Counted from the stretch's first letter, positions 1-8,000 are shown. The stretch: DNA of 10,062 nt from Alcaligenaceae bacterium (GCA_947372575.1 CANBUF010000041.1:1-10062); one strand, 5' to 3'. The notes: generated by a model from the sequence alone, not told the origin. Program-made: numbers and translations.

Positions 1-261
1 GTATTTCGAGACTCGACGGGTGAAAGCTCCGTCAGAAATCTTTCCCTCAGACCTGCAGTGCAGGCCATCTATGGATTCGGTCGACAGTTCACGGCAGAAG
101 TCCTGATCGAAGGCAATGTTCATATATTTAAATCCTCCCAGAAACAGGCCTTATCAAGTGTTGCCTCTGGATACCAGCTTGAACGGATTACACCGCCTTG
201 CGTCTATCTGCTGCATGCGCAGAAGCAAGAGGTGCTTTGTCTCGAGGTTGCACAGCAATGA
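1..261 (+). CDS. pilP: PilP-like type IVb pilus biogenesis protein, C-terminal part (5' end outside window)
   Basis: The reading frame is open from the first base and ends at TGA 259-261, so only the last 86 residues are visible. The visible part shows a beta-rich pattern (IYGFGRQFTAEVLI, then GYQLERI and a CVYL strand). This resembles the small periplasmic domain of PilP proteins of R64-type thin pili and, more distantly, the homology region of GspC/PilP. Such proteins are thought to link the inner-membrane assembly platform with the secretin; that role is family knowledge and is not shown here. The next gene, an assembly ATPase, starts inside its stop codon (ATGA overlap), which implies translational coupling. 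The identification rests largely on synteny with the R64 order pilP-pilQ-pilR-pilS plus weak sequence resemblance. A different small periplasmic pilus protein is possible. Confidence 0.6.
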   Translation, partial: VFRDSTGESSVRNLSLRPAVQAIYGFGRQFTAEVLIEGNVHIFKSSQKQALSSVASGYQLERITPPCVYLLHAQKQEVLCLEVAQQ

Positions 262-1982
262 AACTGACTGCACGTGAAGGGCGTGCGGCGCATGGTGCGT
301 GGGCGATGCGTACACATGCGTTGATTCATTCAAAGGATCAGTTGTCCAGAATGCGGCCAGCCTTTGTGCGTTGTCTCAGCCAGGAAATGGCCGTGACGTC
401 CTTGAGTGGACGTGTCTGCCCTGTGATTTTTGATGATGGGACTGCTGGAGTATTTGTCCTCGCTGATTACTGTCAGGATGATCAGACACTCGCATTACTT
501 GATTTATTAGTCTCAAAAGGCTTTCGCCTGAACGATCCAAGTTTGTTTGTACTGGCTCCGGCTTTAATGGTCGCAATTGATCGATCGCACATGGTGGGAG
601 CGTTATCAGGCGTGCGCCAAGCGACGGGGGCGAGCGCACAATATACGGCGTTATCTGATGCATTTAATGATCTGGTCAGCTGGGGATTGCAACACGGCGC
701 CAGTGATATTCATTTGAATGTACGACGCGTCAAACCCGAGTCGTCAGTATTTTTTACCATCTCGGGACGCTATATCTGTCCCGAGCGTTATCGGTCGATA
801 CCCACTGCAACTTTGCTTGAAATGCTCGCAGTGGCCTGGATGGGTGTTCAAGGTGGGAATGGCGCAGTGTTTGACCCGATGGTCGAGCAGCAAGGGCGAT
901 TGAACCTGAGTCTTGAGGGGCGCGAGGTGTTGCTGCGTTGGGCATCTCTGGCGACAGACGCAGGACCTTCAGTGTGTTTGCGACTGCTGGTGATGGATCA
1001 TCACACACTGACCCCTGATTTAAAGACACTTGGTTATGTGGAGTCCCAAATCCGCGCACTGCAGCGCAGTCGCGCCCAGGAGGGCGGCGCAGTCGTCCTC
1101 GCCGGTGTCGTAGGTTCAGGCAAGTCCACAACGATCGCGACGCTGATGCGTGAAATTTCTCTCGACCGTAAAGTCATCACACTTGAGGATCCCGCTGAGT
1201 ATCTGATTCCAAACGCTTTGCAAAACACGATCTGTCGCACACTGGACGAAACCGACGGCGCGTCCTTTGATACCAAGCTTAAAACGATTAAACGTTCAGC
1301 GATGAATGATTTGCTGATTGGTGAGGTACGTGACGCGGCAGGTGGGCGTGCCTTTATGGATCTTGCTGGTTGTGGTGTGAACCTCTACACCACTGTCCAT
1401 GCGGGTTCAGCCCTATTGATCAGTGAGCGGCTTGCTTCGAGCTTTATCGGGGTCGCGCGTGATTTGCTTGCAACCCCGGGTATTCTGAAATTACTGGTGT
1501 ACCAGTGTCTGATTGCACGTCTATGCCAACATTGCGCGCTGAGTCCGCATGAGAGCCTGGCGAGCGGACCATGGCGCTGTTTTCAAGGGGTGGTGCGCGA
1601 GACGCAATGGTTTGGACAATGGCTCTCTGTCATCGAAGCCCAGACAGGCGTGCCATCTTCTGCGCTCAGATTTCGCAATCAGTCAGGCTGCAAACATTGT
1701 CAACATGCCTCTGTTTCAACATTAAACGGTACCTTGGGCAGAACGGTGGTCGCAGAAATGATTGAGCCCGAGCGTGAACCGGATTTTTTGGCTGGTATTC
1801 AGAGGTACGATAATTTGGGTTTGCATCATTGGTTCCATGCTCGCGCGCGTCGCGCGCTGACGGATCCAGACATGGATGGCAAGACAGCCATGCAAGTGGC
1901 AATTTATAAAATGTCTCAAGGGCAGATTGACCCACGTCAGATCGAGGGTCGCTTTGGTGCCTTTGAATGGTCTGGGGCGTGA
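258..1982 (+). CDS. pilQ: Type IV pilus assembly ATPase (GspE/PilB superfamily, R64 PilQ-like)
   Basis: A 574-residue cytoplasmic secretion ATPase expected to power pilin polymerisation. The core is complete: Walker A GVVGSGKST (residues 283-291), Asp box VITLED (306-311), Walker B GEVRD (355-359) and His box TTVHAG around H381. Two CxxC pairs follow (C423/C426 as CQHC and C478/C481 as CKHC), matching the zinc-binding tetracysteine domain of GspE/PilB assembly ATPases; retraction ATPases of the PilT type lack it. Roughly the first 130 residues are a poorly conserved N-terminal domain. ATG at 258 is preferred over an in-frame upstream ATG at 198 because it overlaps the preceding stop as ATGA and has GAGG at 244-247. 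The symbol follows R64 nomenclature, where pilQ is the ATPase and not the secretin of the same name in type IVa systems. Only four bases separate its stop from the next start. Confidence 0.9.
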   Translation: MKLTAREGRAAHGAWAMRTHALIHSKDQLSRMRPAFVRCLSQEMAVTSLSGRVCPVIFDDGTAGVFVLADYCQDDQTLALLDLLVSKGFRLNDPSLFVLAPALMVAIDRSHMVGALSGVRQATGASAQYTALSDAFNDLVSWGLQHGASDIHLNVRRVKPESSVFFTISGRYICPERYRSIPTATLLEMLAVAWMGVQGGNGAVFDPMVEQQGRLNLSLEGREVLLRWASLATDAGPSVCLRLLVMDHHTLTPDLKTLGYVESQIRALQRSRAQEGGAVVLAGVVGSGKSTTIATLMREISLDRKVITLEDPAEYLIPNALQNTICRTLDETDGASFDTKLKTIKRSAMNDLLIGEVRDAAGGRAFMDLAGCGVNLYTTVHAGSALLISERLASSFIGVARDLLATPGILKLLVYQCLIARLCQHCALSPHESLASGPWRCFQGVVRETQWFGQWLSVIEAQTGVPSSALRFRNQSGCKHCQHASVSTLNGTLGRTVVAEMIEPEREPDFLAGIQRYDNLGLHHWFHARARRALTDPDMDGKTAMQVAIYKMSQGQIDPRQIEGRFGAFEWSGA

Positions 1983-1986
1983 ATCA

Positions 1987-3135
1987 ATGCGCATCATCAG
2001 ACACCCTTTCTTGAGCGCTCTCATCTCGAGCCTGATTCAGCGTTGCTTACAGCTGCGGCTGACATACGCAGCATTGCAGTTCAAAGATCAGCGTGCGGAT
2101 TTTTATGATTACCTTGCAGACTTAATCAGTGCAACAGCTGGTACGAAGACGTTGCTCAGTATTTTTCAGGATGACGCACGACGCTATCCCTCGAGCAGTG
2201 TGCGTGGTCTGCTCAGCGCAAGCTGGGCTCAACGATTCCCCAAAACGGGCGGGGATTTGTTTGCCACCTGGTTTGGGTCCTTGCCAACGGAGGATTTAGT
2301 TGCCATACAGGCCGCACAGTACGCCGGAGCGGGTGCACTGACTCAGACCTTACGTCAGTTGTCAGCGGTCGTGCGCGTCACAGACGCCGCGACTCAGGCC
2401 TTTATGCAGACAATACTCACTGGGGTACTCAGTCTGGGGGTGGCGTTTGGCTCGATACTGCTCATTCCATTCTTTACGGCGGATCGACTTGCTCAGGCCT
2501 TTGTCGCTTTGCCAGTCTCCTACTACGGCCCGCTCACCAGAAGTTTGTTCTTGACTAGTGACTGGCTCAACAGACTCTGGTGGCTGTTGATTGCGTTCCA
2601 GGTTTGCCTGGGGTGGGCATGCCTCTGGTCACTGCCAAATCTGGTCGGCCTGGTTCGCAGGGGTCTGGATCGCTGGGGGATGTGGCGGCTTTACCGTGTC
2701 GTGCAGGCGGTGCGATTTCTCACGTTGCTCGCTGTCCTGCTTCAGCCAAGAGGCAATATGAGTGCGCGCTTGCGGGATGCTTTGCAGGTGCAGGCCCTGG
2801 GCGCAACGCCTTGGTTGCGGGCACATATTGATTCGATGCTGTTTCGAATTGATTCAGGCTTTAAAGCCGCGGATGCACTGGATACGGGCTTAGTAGACAA
2901 CGAGACGTGGTGGTACTTCACAGACATGGTCGCAACCCTTGGACTGGACGAAGGGTTGCAGCGTACATGCCAACGCCTTTCTCTGCATACCGTCAAAAAA
3001 CTTGCTGTTCAAGCGCAGACCATACGCTGGCTGTTATTGCTTTTATCGGTTGCCGTGGTGTTGAGCATTGCGTTCTGGCACTTTCGGGTATTCGAAGAGT
3101 TGCGTCAGAGTCTGAGTCTGTATTACGCCAACTAA
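1987..3135 (+). CDS. pilR: Type IV pilus inner-membrane platform protein (GspF/PilC family, R64 PilR-like)
   Basis: A 382-residue polytopic membrane protein expected to form the inner-membrane platform on which the ATPase acts. Three strongly hydrophobic segments are visible at about residues 141-163 (containing SLGVAFGSILLIPFF), 196-217 and 346-366 (LLLLLSVAVVLSIAF). This is the usual GspF layout of two cytoplasmic helical domains, each before a membrane segment. The second domain (about 240-340) carries the LL-P-x-G-x-x-x-x-x-x-L pattern typical of the repeat. The frame is open further upstream (to 1876), but ATG 1987 is chosen: it lies four bases after the ATPase stop with a GGGG-rich stretch just upstream, and the upstream extension would overlap the ATPase by more than 100 bases. 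Divergence from type IVa PilC and the neighbouring PilS and PilV point to the R64 PilR subgroup. Confidence 0.85.
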   Translation: MRIIRHPFLSALISSLIQRCLQLRLTYAALQFKDQRADFYDYLADLISATAGTKTLLSIFQDDARRYPSSSVRGLLSASWAQRFPKTGGDLFATWFGSLPTEDLVAIQAAQYAGAGALTQTLRQLSAVVRVTDAATQAFMQTILTGVLSLGVAFGSILLIPFFTADRLAQAFVALPVSYYGPLTRSLFLTSDWLNRLWWLLIAFQVCLGWACLWSLPNLVGLVRRGLDRWGMWRLYRVVQAVRFLTLLAVLLQPRGNMSARLRDALQVQALGATPWLRAHIDSMLFRIDSGFKAADALDTGLVDNETWWYFTDMVATLGLDEGLQRTCQRLSLHTVKKLAVQAQTIRWLLLLLSVAVVLSIAFWHFRVFEELRQSLSLYYAN

Positions 3136-3150
3136 CTTTGTGGAGAATTG

Positions 3151-3810
3151 ATGATGACTAGTGTTGCAGCGTTTTATTCTAAAAAAATATTTAAACAATC
3201 GGGCTCCTCCGAGCTGATGGGTGCTCGATTGCAAGCGGGATTTTCTTTGATAGAAGTTTCCATCGTGACAACCATCATGATGTTGATTGCCATTATCGGG
3301 ATTCCTGCTATTCAGGGGTATGTCATTGAAAGTAAGGTGCCGCGTGTGGCAGAAGAAATGCAGCGCTTTGTGGCACGGCTCAAAGCCAGTACCCATGGCT
3401 TTGGTGCGATGCCCTATGCAGGTGTCGATGCGGGCACGCTGGTCAATGCCCTGCGATCCTCGAGCGTCGTGGCTGTGACAGGGCAGGGAGCAGGCGCGAC
3501 TGTTGCCCATGGGCTGGGTGGTAATGGCACAAATGGACGGGGTGTGATTCTCATTGCTCCCCAATCCATTGCCGGTGCGCCGACTGGGGCTGCATTTTCG
3601 CTGACGCTTAACGATGTGAACCATGCCGCATGCCCGTCACTCGCCTCGATATTGCAGCGCATCGCTGAAGTCGTGACTATTTCTGGTCGTTCGGGGGCGG
3701 TGACGGTTAAGAATGCTGCACAGGAGCCTCTCATGCCCTATAACGCCATTCTGGCCGATGCGCAGTGCGCAGCAGGAGACCGCAATACTTTTGTTTTTAC
3801 GATTCGCTGA
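3151..3810 (+). CDS. pilS: Type IVb major prepilin (PilS family)
   Basis: A 219-residue prepilin, probably the main structural subunit of the pilus. A long positively charged leader ends at G30, followed by F31-S-L-I-E35. This is the prepilin-peptidase signature (Gly at -1, Glu at +5) ahead of a hydrophobic helix (about 31-52) that anchors and later packs the fibre core. The mature part (about 189 residues) has two cysteines, C161 and C206, likely forming the C-terminal disulfide loop of type IV pilins. The stretch LTLNDVNHAACPSL followed by a late AQC and a final beta strand fits R64 PilS pilins. A leader of about 30 residues is typical of type IVb, whereas Phe at +1 is more usual in type IVa. 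ATG 3151 follows GGAG (3142-3145); ATG 3154 has better spacing and is an equal choice. Needs a prepilin peptidase not present here. Confidence 0.88.
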   Translation: MMTSVAAFYSKKIFKQSGSSELMGARLQAGFSLIEVSIVTTIMMLIAIIGIPAIQGYVIESKVPRVAEEMQRFVARLKASTHGFGAMPYAGVDAGTLVNALRSSSVVAVTGQGAGATVAHGLGGNGTNGRGVILIAPQSIAGAPTGAAFSLTLNDVNHAACPSLASILQRIAEVVTISGRSGAVTVKNAAQEPLMPYNAILADAQCAAGDRNTFVFTIR

Positions 3811-3822
3811 AAAAGGACCCCT

Positions 3823-4890
3823 ATGCTTTCTAACCAACAGCGTGGTTTTGCACTCTTTGAGCTGGTGCTTGCGATCGCGCTGGCGAGTCTGATCGGAGTA
3901 TGGACCGCTACGTCATGGATTAAACAAGTCGAGGATGCAGCGGCGCAAGGCACCGGGATCTGGCTGCTCACAGTTAAAAAAGCGATGGATCAAATGCTGA
4001 GCAGGCAAGCAGATGCGATGACCGGGATCGCTCCTGCGCGAGCAGGGGCAGGGGACTATGCAGATCTCTGGCGTCCAACCGTTGCCGAGCTGATTGCTGC
4101 TGGGCATTTGCCCGCAGGGTTTGCGCTTAAGCCTCCACTGACGTATGACGTTGCTATTCGGGTATTTGCGCCGGTCGGCGATTGTGAACAGATTGGTTGT
4201 CGAATTGACGCATTGATTCATGCTCAGCCTAATCACTCGGCACGCACGGGCGCCCTCGATACCAATCGTTTAGGCATGATCCTCAATGCACTTGAGGGCG
4301 CGGGCGCAAGTGTGCACCCTTTAAGATCAGACAGAATCAGAGGAGCGCTTGTTGATCTGCCTAATCCGGCCTTTGCTGATATGCCCCAGTTATTGCCAGG
4401 TTCGATTGCGGTGCTCAGTTTTTACGATTCGAGCACGTTCGCGCAGTTTATCCGTCAGGATGACAAGCGCGATGCCAGGCTCAAGGGGCAGTTGAACGTT
4501 CAGCAGGGTATAACCAGTGAGTCGGATATTCGTAGCTCGGCCGGGTTGCGTGCGGCAGGGCGGATTTCAGCGGGTGAATTTTTGCATATGAATGGGGTGG
4601 CCCAAGAGGCGACGGCGTGCGATACGGAGGGCTTAATTGGGCGTAATGCTTCTGGGGAGTTGCTCACATGCCACCAGGGCCGCTGGTTAGGTGGGGGCTC
4701 AAAGTTTGGTGGTGTATTTTCAATCCATGGCACGTACGGTTGTCCCAAGAATCTGCTGGACGCCACTTTGGTGAATCCCCTGACGGGAGGCTGCCATTGT
4801 CCGCCGGGGTTTCAATCAGTAGAAATTTCACGCTGGAAACGCGCGTTTGTCGATATTGAAGAGTTCAGGACCTATATTTGTATCCGCTGA
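3823..4890 (+). CDS. pilV: PilV-like minor prepilin / pilus tip adhesin, fixed C-terminus
   Basis: A 355-residue minor prepilin. A short leader ends at G8, followed by F9-A-L-F-E13 and a hydrophobic helix (about 9-29), so it should be processed and placed in the pilus. The region of about 215-290 matches PilV constant regions of shufflon systems: KGQLNVQQGI, then RAAGRISAGEFLHMNGVAQE, then a Cys-containing GLIGRNASGELLTC block. The C-terminal domain (about 292-355) is cysteine-rich (C307, C324, C326, C353) with NPLTGGCHCPPGF, like the interchangeable receptor-binding tails of PilV. In R64 these tails select recipient cells by recognising lipopolysaccharide; the target here is unknown. Further cysteines are C121/C126 and C266/C283. 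AAAAGGA (3811-3817) precedes the start by five bases. It is the last gene of the pilus operon; no recombinase gene or alternative tail follows before alaS. Confidence 0.85.
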   Translation: MLSNQQRGFALFELVLAIALASLIGVWTATSWIKQVEDAAAQGTGIWLLTVKKAMDQMLSRQADAMTGIAPARAGAGDYADLWRPTVAELIAAGHLPAGFALKPPLTYDVAIRVFAPVGDCEQIGCRIDALIHAQPNHSARTGALDTNRLGMILNALEGAGASVHPLRSDRIRGALVDLPNPAFADMPQLLPGSIAVLSFYDSSTFAQFIRQDDKRDARLKGQLNVQQGITSESDIRSSAGLRAAGRISAGEFLHMNGVAQEATACDTEGLIGRNASGELLTCHQGRWLGGGSKFGGVFSIHGTYGCPKNLLDATLVNPLTGGCHCPPGFQSVEISRWKRAFVDIEEFRTYICIR

Positions 4891-4914
4891 GCTTGCCTGC
4901 GGTCGCTTGCCTGC
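4891..4914 (+). repeat. 10-bp direct repeat GCTTGCCTGC, two copies spaced by 4 bp
   Basis: The copies are at 4891-4900 and 4905-4914, separated by GGTC, so their starts are 14 bp apart. The pair lies immediately after the pilV stop and upstream of the probable alaS -10 box. The first copy contains the only candidate -35 (TTGCCT). It could be a binding site for a regulator or a chance duplication. No function is assigned. Confidence 0.6.
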
Positions 4915-4923
4915 ATCTATAAT
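4893..4923 (+). promoter_or_regulatory. Probable alaS promoter
   Basis: A perfect sigma70 -10 hexamer TATAAT is at 4918-4923. The best -35 candidate is TTGCCT at 4893-4898, with a long 19-bp spacer. Transcription would start near 4930 and give a leader of about 70 nt before the alaS ATG. The -10 box is convincing; the -35 is weak and suggests either activation or moderate strength. No intrinsic terminator is visible after pilV, so read-through from the pilus operon into alaS is possible. Confidence 0.6.
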
Positions 4924-4938
4924 CGAAAATTAGCCTGA

Positions 4939-4965
4939 GAACTCTGAGCTCTTGGCTCTGAGTTC
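4939..4965 (+). promoter_or_regulatory. Imperfect inverted repeat in the alaS leader
   Basis: Arms GAACTCTGAGC (4939-4949) and GCTCTGAGTTC (4955-4965) can pair over 10 of 11 positions (one T-T mismatch) around a 5-nt loop TCTTG. There is no U-tract after it, so it is not a classical terminator. It lies between the predicted transcription start and the start codon. It could be an RNA hairpin affecting translation or a DNA operator. E. coli AlaRS is known to repress its own gene by binding a palindrome near the promoter; whether this repeat plays such a part is speculation. Confidence 0.5.
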
Positions 4966-4998
4966 CTCCTTAATTCCTATATAAAATTTAGCCACGCG

Positions 4999-7650
4999 AT
5001 GAAAACGTCCGAGATCCGTCAGAAATTTCTGCAGTATTTTCAGTCTAATGGCCACACGATTGTGCCGTCCTCATCGCTGGTGCCCGGCAATGACCCGACT
5101 TTGCTGTTTACCAACTCGGGCATGGTCCAGTTCAAAGACGTCTTTACTGGCAAGGACACGCTGCCTTTCACCCGTGCTACGTCTTCGCAGCGCAGTGTTC
5201 GAGCGGGCGGTAAACATAATGACCTCGAAAACGTCGGTTACACCGCGCGTCACCACACCTTCTTTGAGATGTTGGGTAACTTCAGCTTTGGGGATTACTT
5301 CAAACGCGATGCAATCTCCTTTGCCTGGACCTTGCTGACAGAGGTTTATTCCTTGCCAAAGGAAAAACTCTGGGTCACGGTCTATCAAGAGGATGACGAG
5401 GCCTACGCAATTTGGGAAAAAGAAATCGGTGTGCCACCAGAGCGTATTGTGCGCATTGGTGACAACAAGGGCGCGCGCTACGCGTCTGATAATTTCTGGC
5501 AAATGGCCGATACCGGTCCGTGTGGTCCTTGTACCGAGATTTTTTTCGACCATGGTCCTGAGATTTGGGGTGGACCACCAGGATCGCCCGAAGAAGACGG
5601 CGATCGCTATATCGAGATCTGGAACCTGGTGTTCATGCAGTTCGAGCGGGACGTGGCTGGCAATCTGACGCCTCTCCCAAAACCGTGTGTCGATACTGGC
5701 ATGGGACTCGAACGTATCGCTGCTGTACTGCAGCATGTGCATTCCAATTACGAGATTGACCTGTTTGTGGCGCTGATTGCCGCGGCATCGCGTGAAACGG
5801 GCTGTAAAGACCTTTCACACAATTCACTGAAAGTGATTGCTGACCACATCCGCGCTTGCAGCTTTTTGATTGTCGATGGCGTCATTCCAAGTAACGAAGG
5901 GCGTGGCTATGTCTTGCGCCGTATTATTCGTCGTGCTTTGCGCCATGGTTACAAGCTGGGACAGACCAAGCCTTTCTTTTATCGTTTGGTGGGTGATCTG
6001 GTCAAAGAAATGGGGGATGCCTATCCTGAATTGGCTAAAACAGCCGCCCGGGTTGAGCAAGTCCTGCGCCAAGAAGAAGAACGTTTTGTTGAGACGCTCG
6101 AGCATGGCATGAGAATCCTGGACGTGGCGCTGGCAGCTCTGCCTGCCCCCGCTGCTGGGCAAGAGGCGGATGGACAACCTTCGGTGACACTGGATGGCAA
6201 TACGCTGTTCACCCTGTATGACACCTACGGATTCCCTGTCGATCTGACAGCAGATATCTGTCGGGAGCGTCATGTTGAGGTTGATCTGGCAGGTTTTGAT
6301 GTGGCGATGGCGCGTCAGCGTGATCAGGCGCGCGCAGCGGGCAAATTCAAAATGGCAGAAGGGCTGACCTACCATGGCGCCCATACAGTGTTCGAGGGGT
6401 ATGAGCATCTGCAGGTCGAAAGTAAAGTGATTGCGCTCTATGTGGGCGGCGCAGCGGTAGATCATATTGCCTCTGGACAGGATGCCATCGTGGTGCTTGA
6501 TGTCACACCTTTTTACGCCGAGTCTGGTGGTCAGGTCGGAGACACTGGCACACTCAAGGGCGCTGCATTGAGTTTCAAAGTGCGCGATACACAAAAAATT
6601 CAACCTGGTGTCTTTGGCCATCATGGCAAACTCGAGGCAGGCAAGCTCACGGTTGGCGATACAGTGACTGCGGTCGTGGATGCCGAGCAGCGTGCTCGCA
6701 CTATTCGTAACCATTCGGCGACCCATCTGATGCATAAGGCCTTGCGCGAAGTGCTCGGTGCGCACGTCCAGCAGCGTGGCTCACTTGTGGATGGCGAAAA
6801 AACCCGTTTTGACTTTGCCCATGACGCGCCACTCTCTGACGCAGAAATCATCCGCGTCGAGCAGTTGGTCAATGCCGAGGTACTGTCCAACCAGCCCGCA
6901 CAGGCTCAGGTCATGTCCTATGACGATGCGGTCAAAGGTGGGGCGATGGCGCTGTTTGGCGAAAAATACGGCGATACCGTTCGCGTGCTGGATATTGGCT
7001 TCTCGCGTGAATTGTGCGGTGGGACGCACGTCAGTCGTACCGGCGATATTGGTTTGTTTAAAGTGGTTGCCGAAGGTGGCGTAGCCGCTGGTGTTCGACG
7101 CATCGAAGCCGTGACTGGTGGGAATGCCCTGGCCTGGGTGCAAAACCTGAATGCGACGACCCAGCGTGCCGCATCGGCTCTGAAGACCCAGGCAGCTGAG
7201 CTGCCAGAGAGAATTGGTGTTCTGCAGGATCAGATGAAGGCGCTCGAAAAAGAACTCGAACAGGCTCGTGCAAAACTTGCCTCAAACGCAGGTAATGCGC
7301 TGACAGATAAAGCAGTCCGTGTTGCGGGGTTTAGTCTGCTCGTCACAGAAGTGCAAGGCGTTGATCCCAAAGATTTGCGTTCAATGGTCGACCAGCTCAA
7401 AGATCGCCTGAAGTCGGCAGTTGTTCTACTTGCGGCCCGCTCTGCAGATGGCAAGATCAGTATTGTGGGCGGTGTGACCGCTGATCTGACTGCCAAAGTG
7501 CGTGCGGGTGAGCTGGTCGGTTTTGTTGCCGCACAGATCGGTGGAAAGGGTGGTGGTCGTCCTGATATGGCGATGGGCGGCGGGACAGACCTGGGGGCCT
7601 TGGCTGGCGCCCTGGCTGGTGTTCAGGCCTGGGTTCAGGCGCACGCCTGA
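4999..7650 (+). CDS. alaS: Alanyl-tRNA synthetase
   Basis: An 883-residue class IIc synthetase that charges tRNA-Ala with alanine in the cytosol; E. coli AlaRS is 876 residues. The N-terminal catalytic core is typical ([18 protein letters not shown], then [22 protein letters not shown], the [10 protein letters not shown] motif and [12 protein letters not shown]). A tRNA-recognition helical domain follows. Then comes the editing domain with its metal ligands H572 and H576 (NHSATHLMH), C673 and H677 (CGGTH), so mischarged Ser/Gly-tRNA can be cleared. A coiled-coil stretch lies at about 735-765. The C-terminal C-Ala domain ends with the glycine-rich [13 protein letters not shown] motif. All motifs are present and the gene looks intact. 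The start is fixed by the conserved [10 protein letters not shown] opening, but no Shine-Dalgarno sequence is visible in front of it. The next gene begins 14 bases after the stop. Confidence 0.98.
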   Translation: MKTSEIRQKFLQYFQSNGHTIVPSSSLVPGNDPTLLFTNSGMVQFKDVFTGKDTLPFTRATSSQRSVRAGGKHNDLENVGYTARHHTFFEMLGNFSFGDYFKRDAISFAWTLLTEVYSLPKEKLWVTVYQEDDEAYAIWEKEIGVPPERIVRIGDNKGARYASDNFWQMADTGPCGPCTEIFFDHGPEIWGGPPGSPEEDGDRYIEIWNLVFMQFERDVAGNLTPLPKPCVDTGMGLERIAAVLQHVHSNYEIDLFVALIAAASRETGCKDLSHNSLKVIADHIRACSFLIVDGVIPSNEGRGYVLRRIIRRALRHGYKLGQTKPFFYRLVGDLVKEMGDAYPELAKTAARVEQVLRQEEERFVETLEHGMRILDVALAALPAPAAGQEADGQPSVTLDGNTLFTLYDTYGFPVDLTADICRERHVEVDLAGFDVAMARQRDQARAAGKFKMAEGLTYHGAHTVFEGYEHLQVESKVIALYVGGAAVDHIASGQDAIVVLDVTPFYAESGGQVGDTGTLKGAALSFKVRDTQKIQPGVFGHHGKLEAGKLTVGDTVTAVVDAEQRARTIRNHSATHLMHKALREVLGAHVQQRGSLVDGEKTRFDFAHDAPLSDAEIIRVEQLVNAEVLSNQPAQAQVMSYDDAVKGGAMALFGEKYGDTVRVLDIGFSRELCGGTHVSRTGDIGLFKVVAEGGVAAGVRRIEAVTGGNALAWVQNLNATTQRAASALKTQAAELPERIGVLQDQMKALEKELEQARAKLASNAGNALTDKAVRVAGFSLLVTEVQGVDPKDLRSMVDQLKDRLKSAVVLLAARSADGKISIVGGVTADLTAKVRAGELVGFVAAQIGGKGGGRPDMAMGGGTDLGALAGALAGVQAWVQAHA

Positions 7651-7664
7651 TTCGAGGCGACACA

Positions 7665-8000
7665 ATGACTGAGCAAAACACCGCGAACCCTGAGCTGCCT
7701 GAGCCGAGCTCTCAGCAGACTGAGTTGGCTGCGGGGTCTGACAATACCCTACCAGACCAGGCTGTGCAGCATCCGCTTCATCAACTGACTGTGGATGCAA
7801 CAGGCCTTGCTTGTCCTTTGCCGATCCTGCGTGCAAAAAAAGCACTTGCTCAACTCGTGAGCGAGCAAACTCTGCAAGTCATTACGACGGATCGTGGTGC
7901 GATTCGTGATTTTCAGGCTTTTTGTCGACAGACAGGCAATGCGTTGTTAGCGCAGGTCGAAGAGCCCGGGCGTGTCGTTCATTACATCAGGCGTCGTTAA
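7665..8000 (+). CDS. TusA/SirA-family sulfur-carrier protein
   Basis: A 111-residue protein with the TusA hallmark CPLPIL directly after DATGLA. C50 is the cysteine expected to carry a persulfide. E. coli TusA relays sulfur from IscS toward tRNA 2-thiouridine synthesis; other family members serve molybdenum-cofactor or sulfur-oxidation pathways. The conserved fold spans about residues 40-111 (LTVDATGL to VVHYIRRR). The first 38 residues are a Pro/Gln/Ser/Glu-rich low-complexity extension that the family lacks; no shorter ATG start is obvious, and GAGG at 7654-7657 supports this start. It sits 14 bases after alaS and is likely co-transcribed with it. Placement among tRNA and ribosome genes is compatible with a tRNA-thiolation role, but the exact subfamily cannot be decided from the sequence alone. 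Confidence 0.88.
   Translation: MTEQNTANPELPEPSSQQTELAAGSDNTLPDQAVQHPLHQLTVDATGLACPLPILRAKKALAQLVSEQTLQVITTDRGAIRDFQAFCRQTGNALLAQVEEPGRVVHYIRRR

Noticed and set aside
198..257. Upstream start for the pilus ATPase
   Set aside because: It would overlap the PilP-like gene by 60 bases. The ATGA overlap at 258 with a GAGG site is the better supported start.
1841..1860. CG-rich palindromic run near the end of the ATPase gene
   Set aside because: It encodes an Arg/Ala stretch (ARARRAL) in the ATPase frame, and simple codon use explains the symmetry.
3043..3624. 193-codon open frame on the minus strand over the pilR end and pilS
   Set aside because: It crosses two well-supported + strand genes and their ribosome site, and its translation has no family features.
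4978..4986. TATATAAAA just before the alaS start as a second -10 box
   Set aside because: It would give a transcript with a leader of only a few bases and no -35 is visible. The TATAAT at 4918-4923 is a better candidate.
4700..4998. Possible shufflon sfx sites or alternative pilV tails
   Set aside because: I found no repeat resembling the 19-bp sfx sequence and no second reverse-oriented tail frame between the pilV tail and alaS.
5071..5742. 223-codon open frame on the minus strand at the alaS 5' part
   Set aside because: Antisense to the catalytic core of AlaRS, with no recognisable motif. Explained by codon bias of the real gene.
5824..6765. 313-codon open frame on the minus strand inside alaS
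   Set aside because: It lies wholly antisense to the well-conserved AlaRS coding sequence, its translation is Cys/His-rich without recognisable domains, and no promoter or ribosome site stands out. It is a shadow frame.
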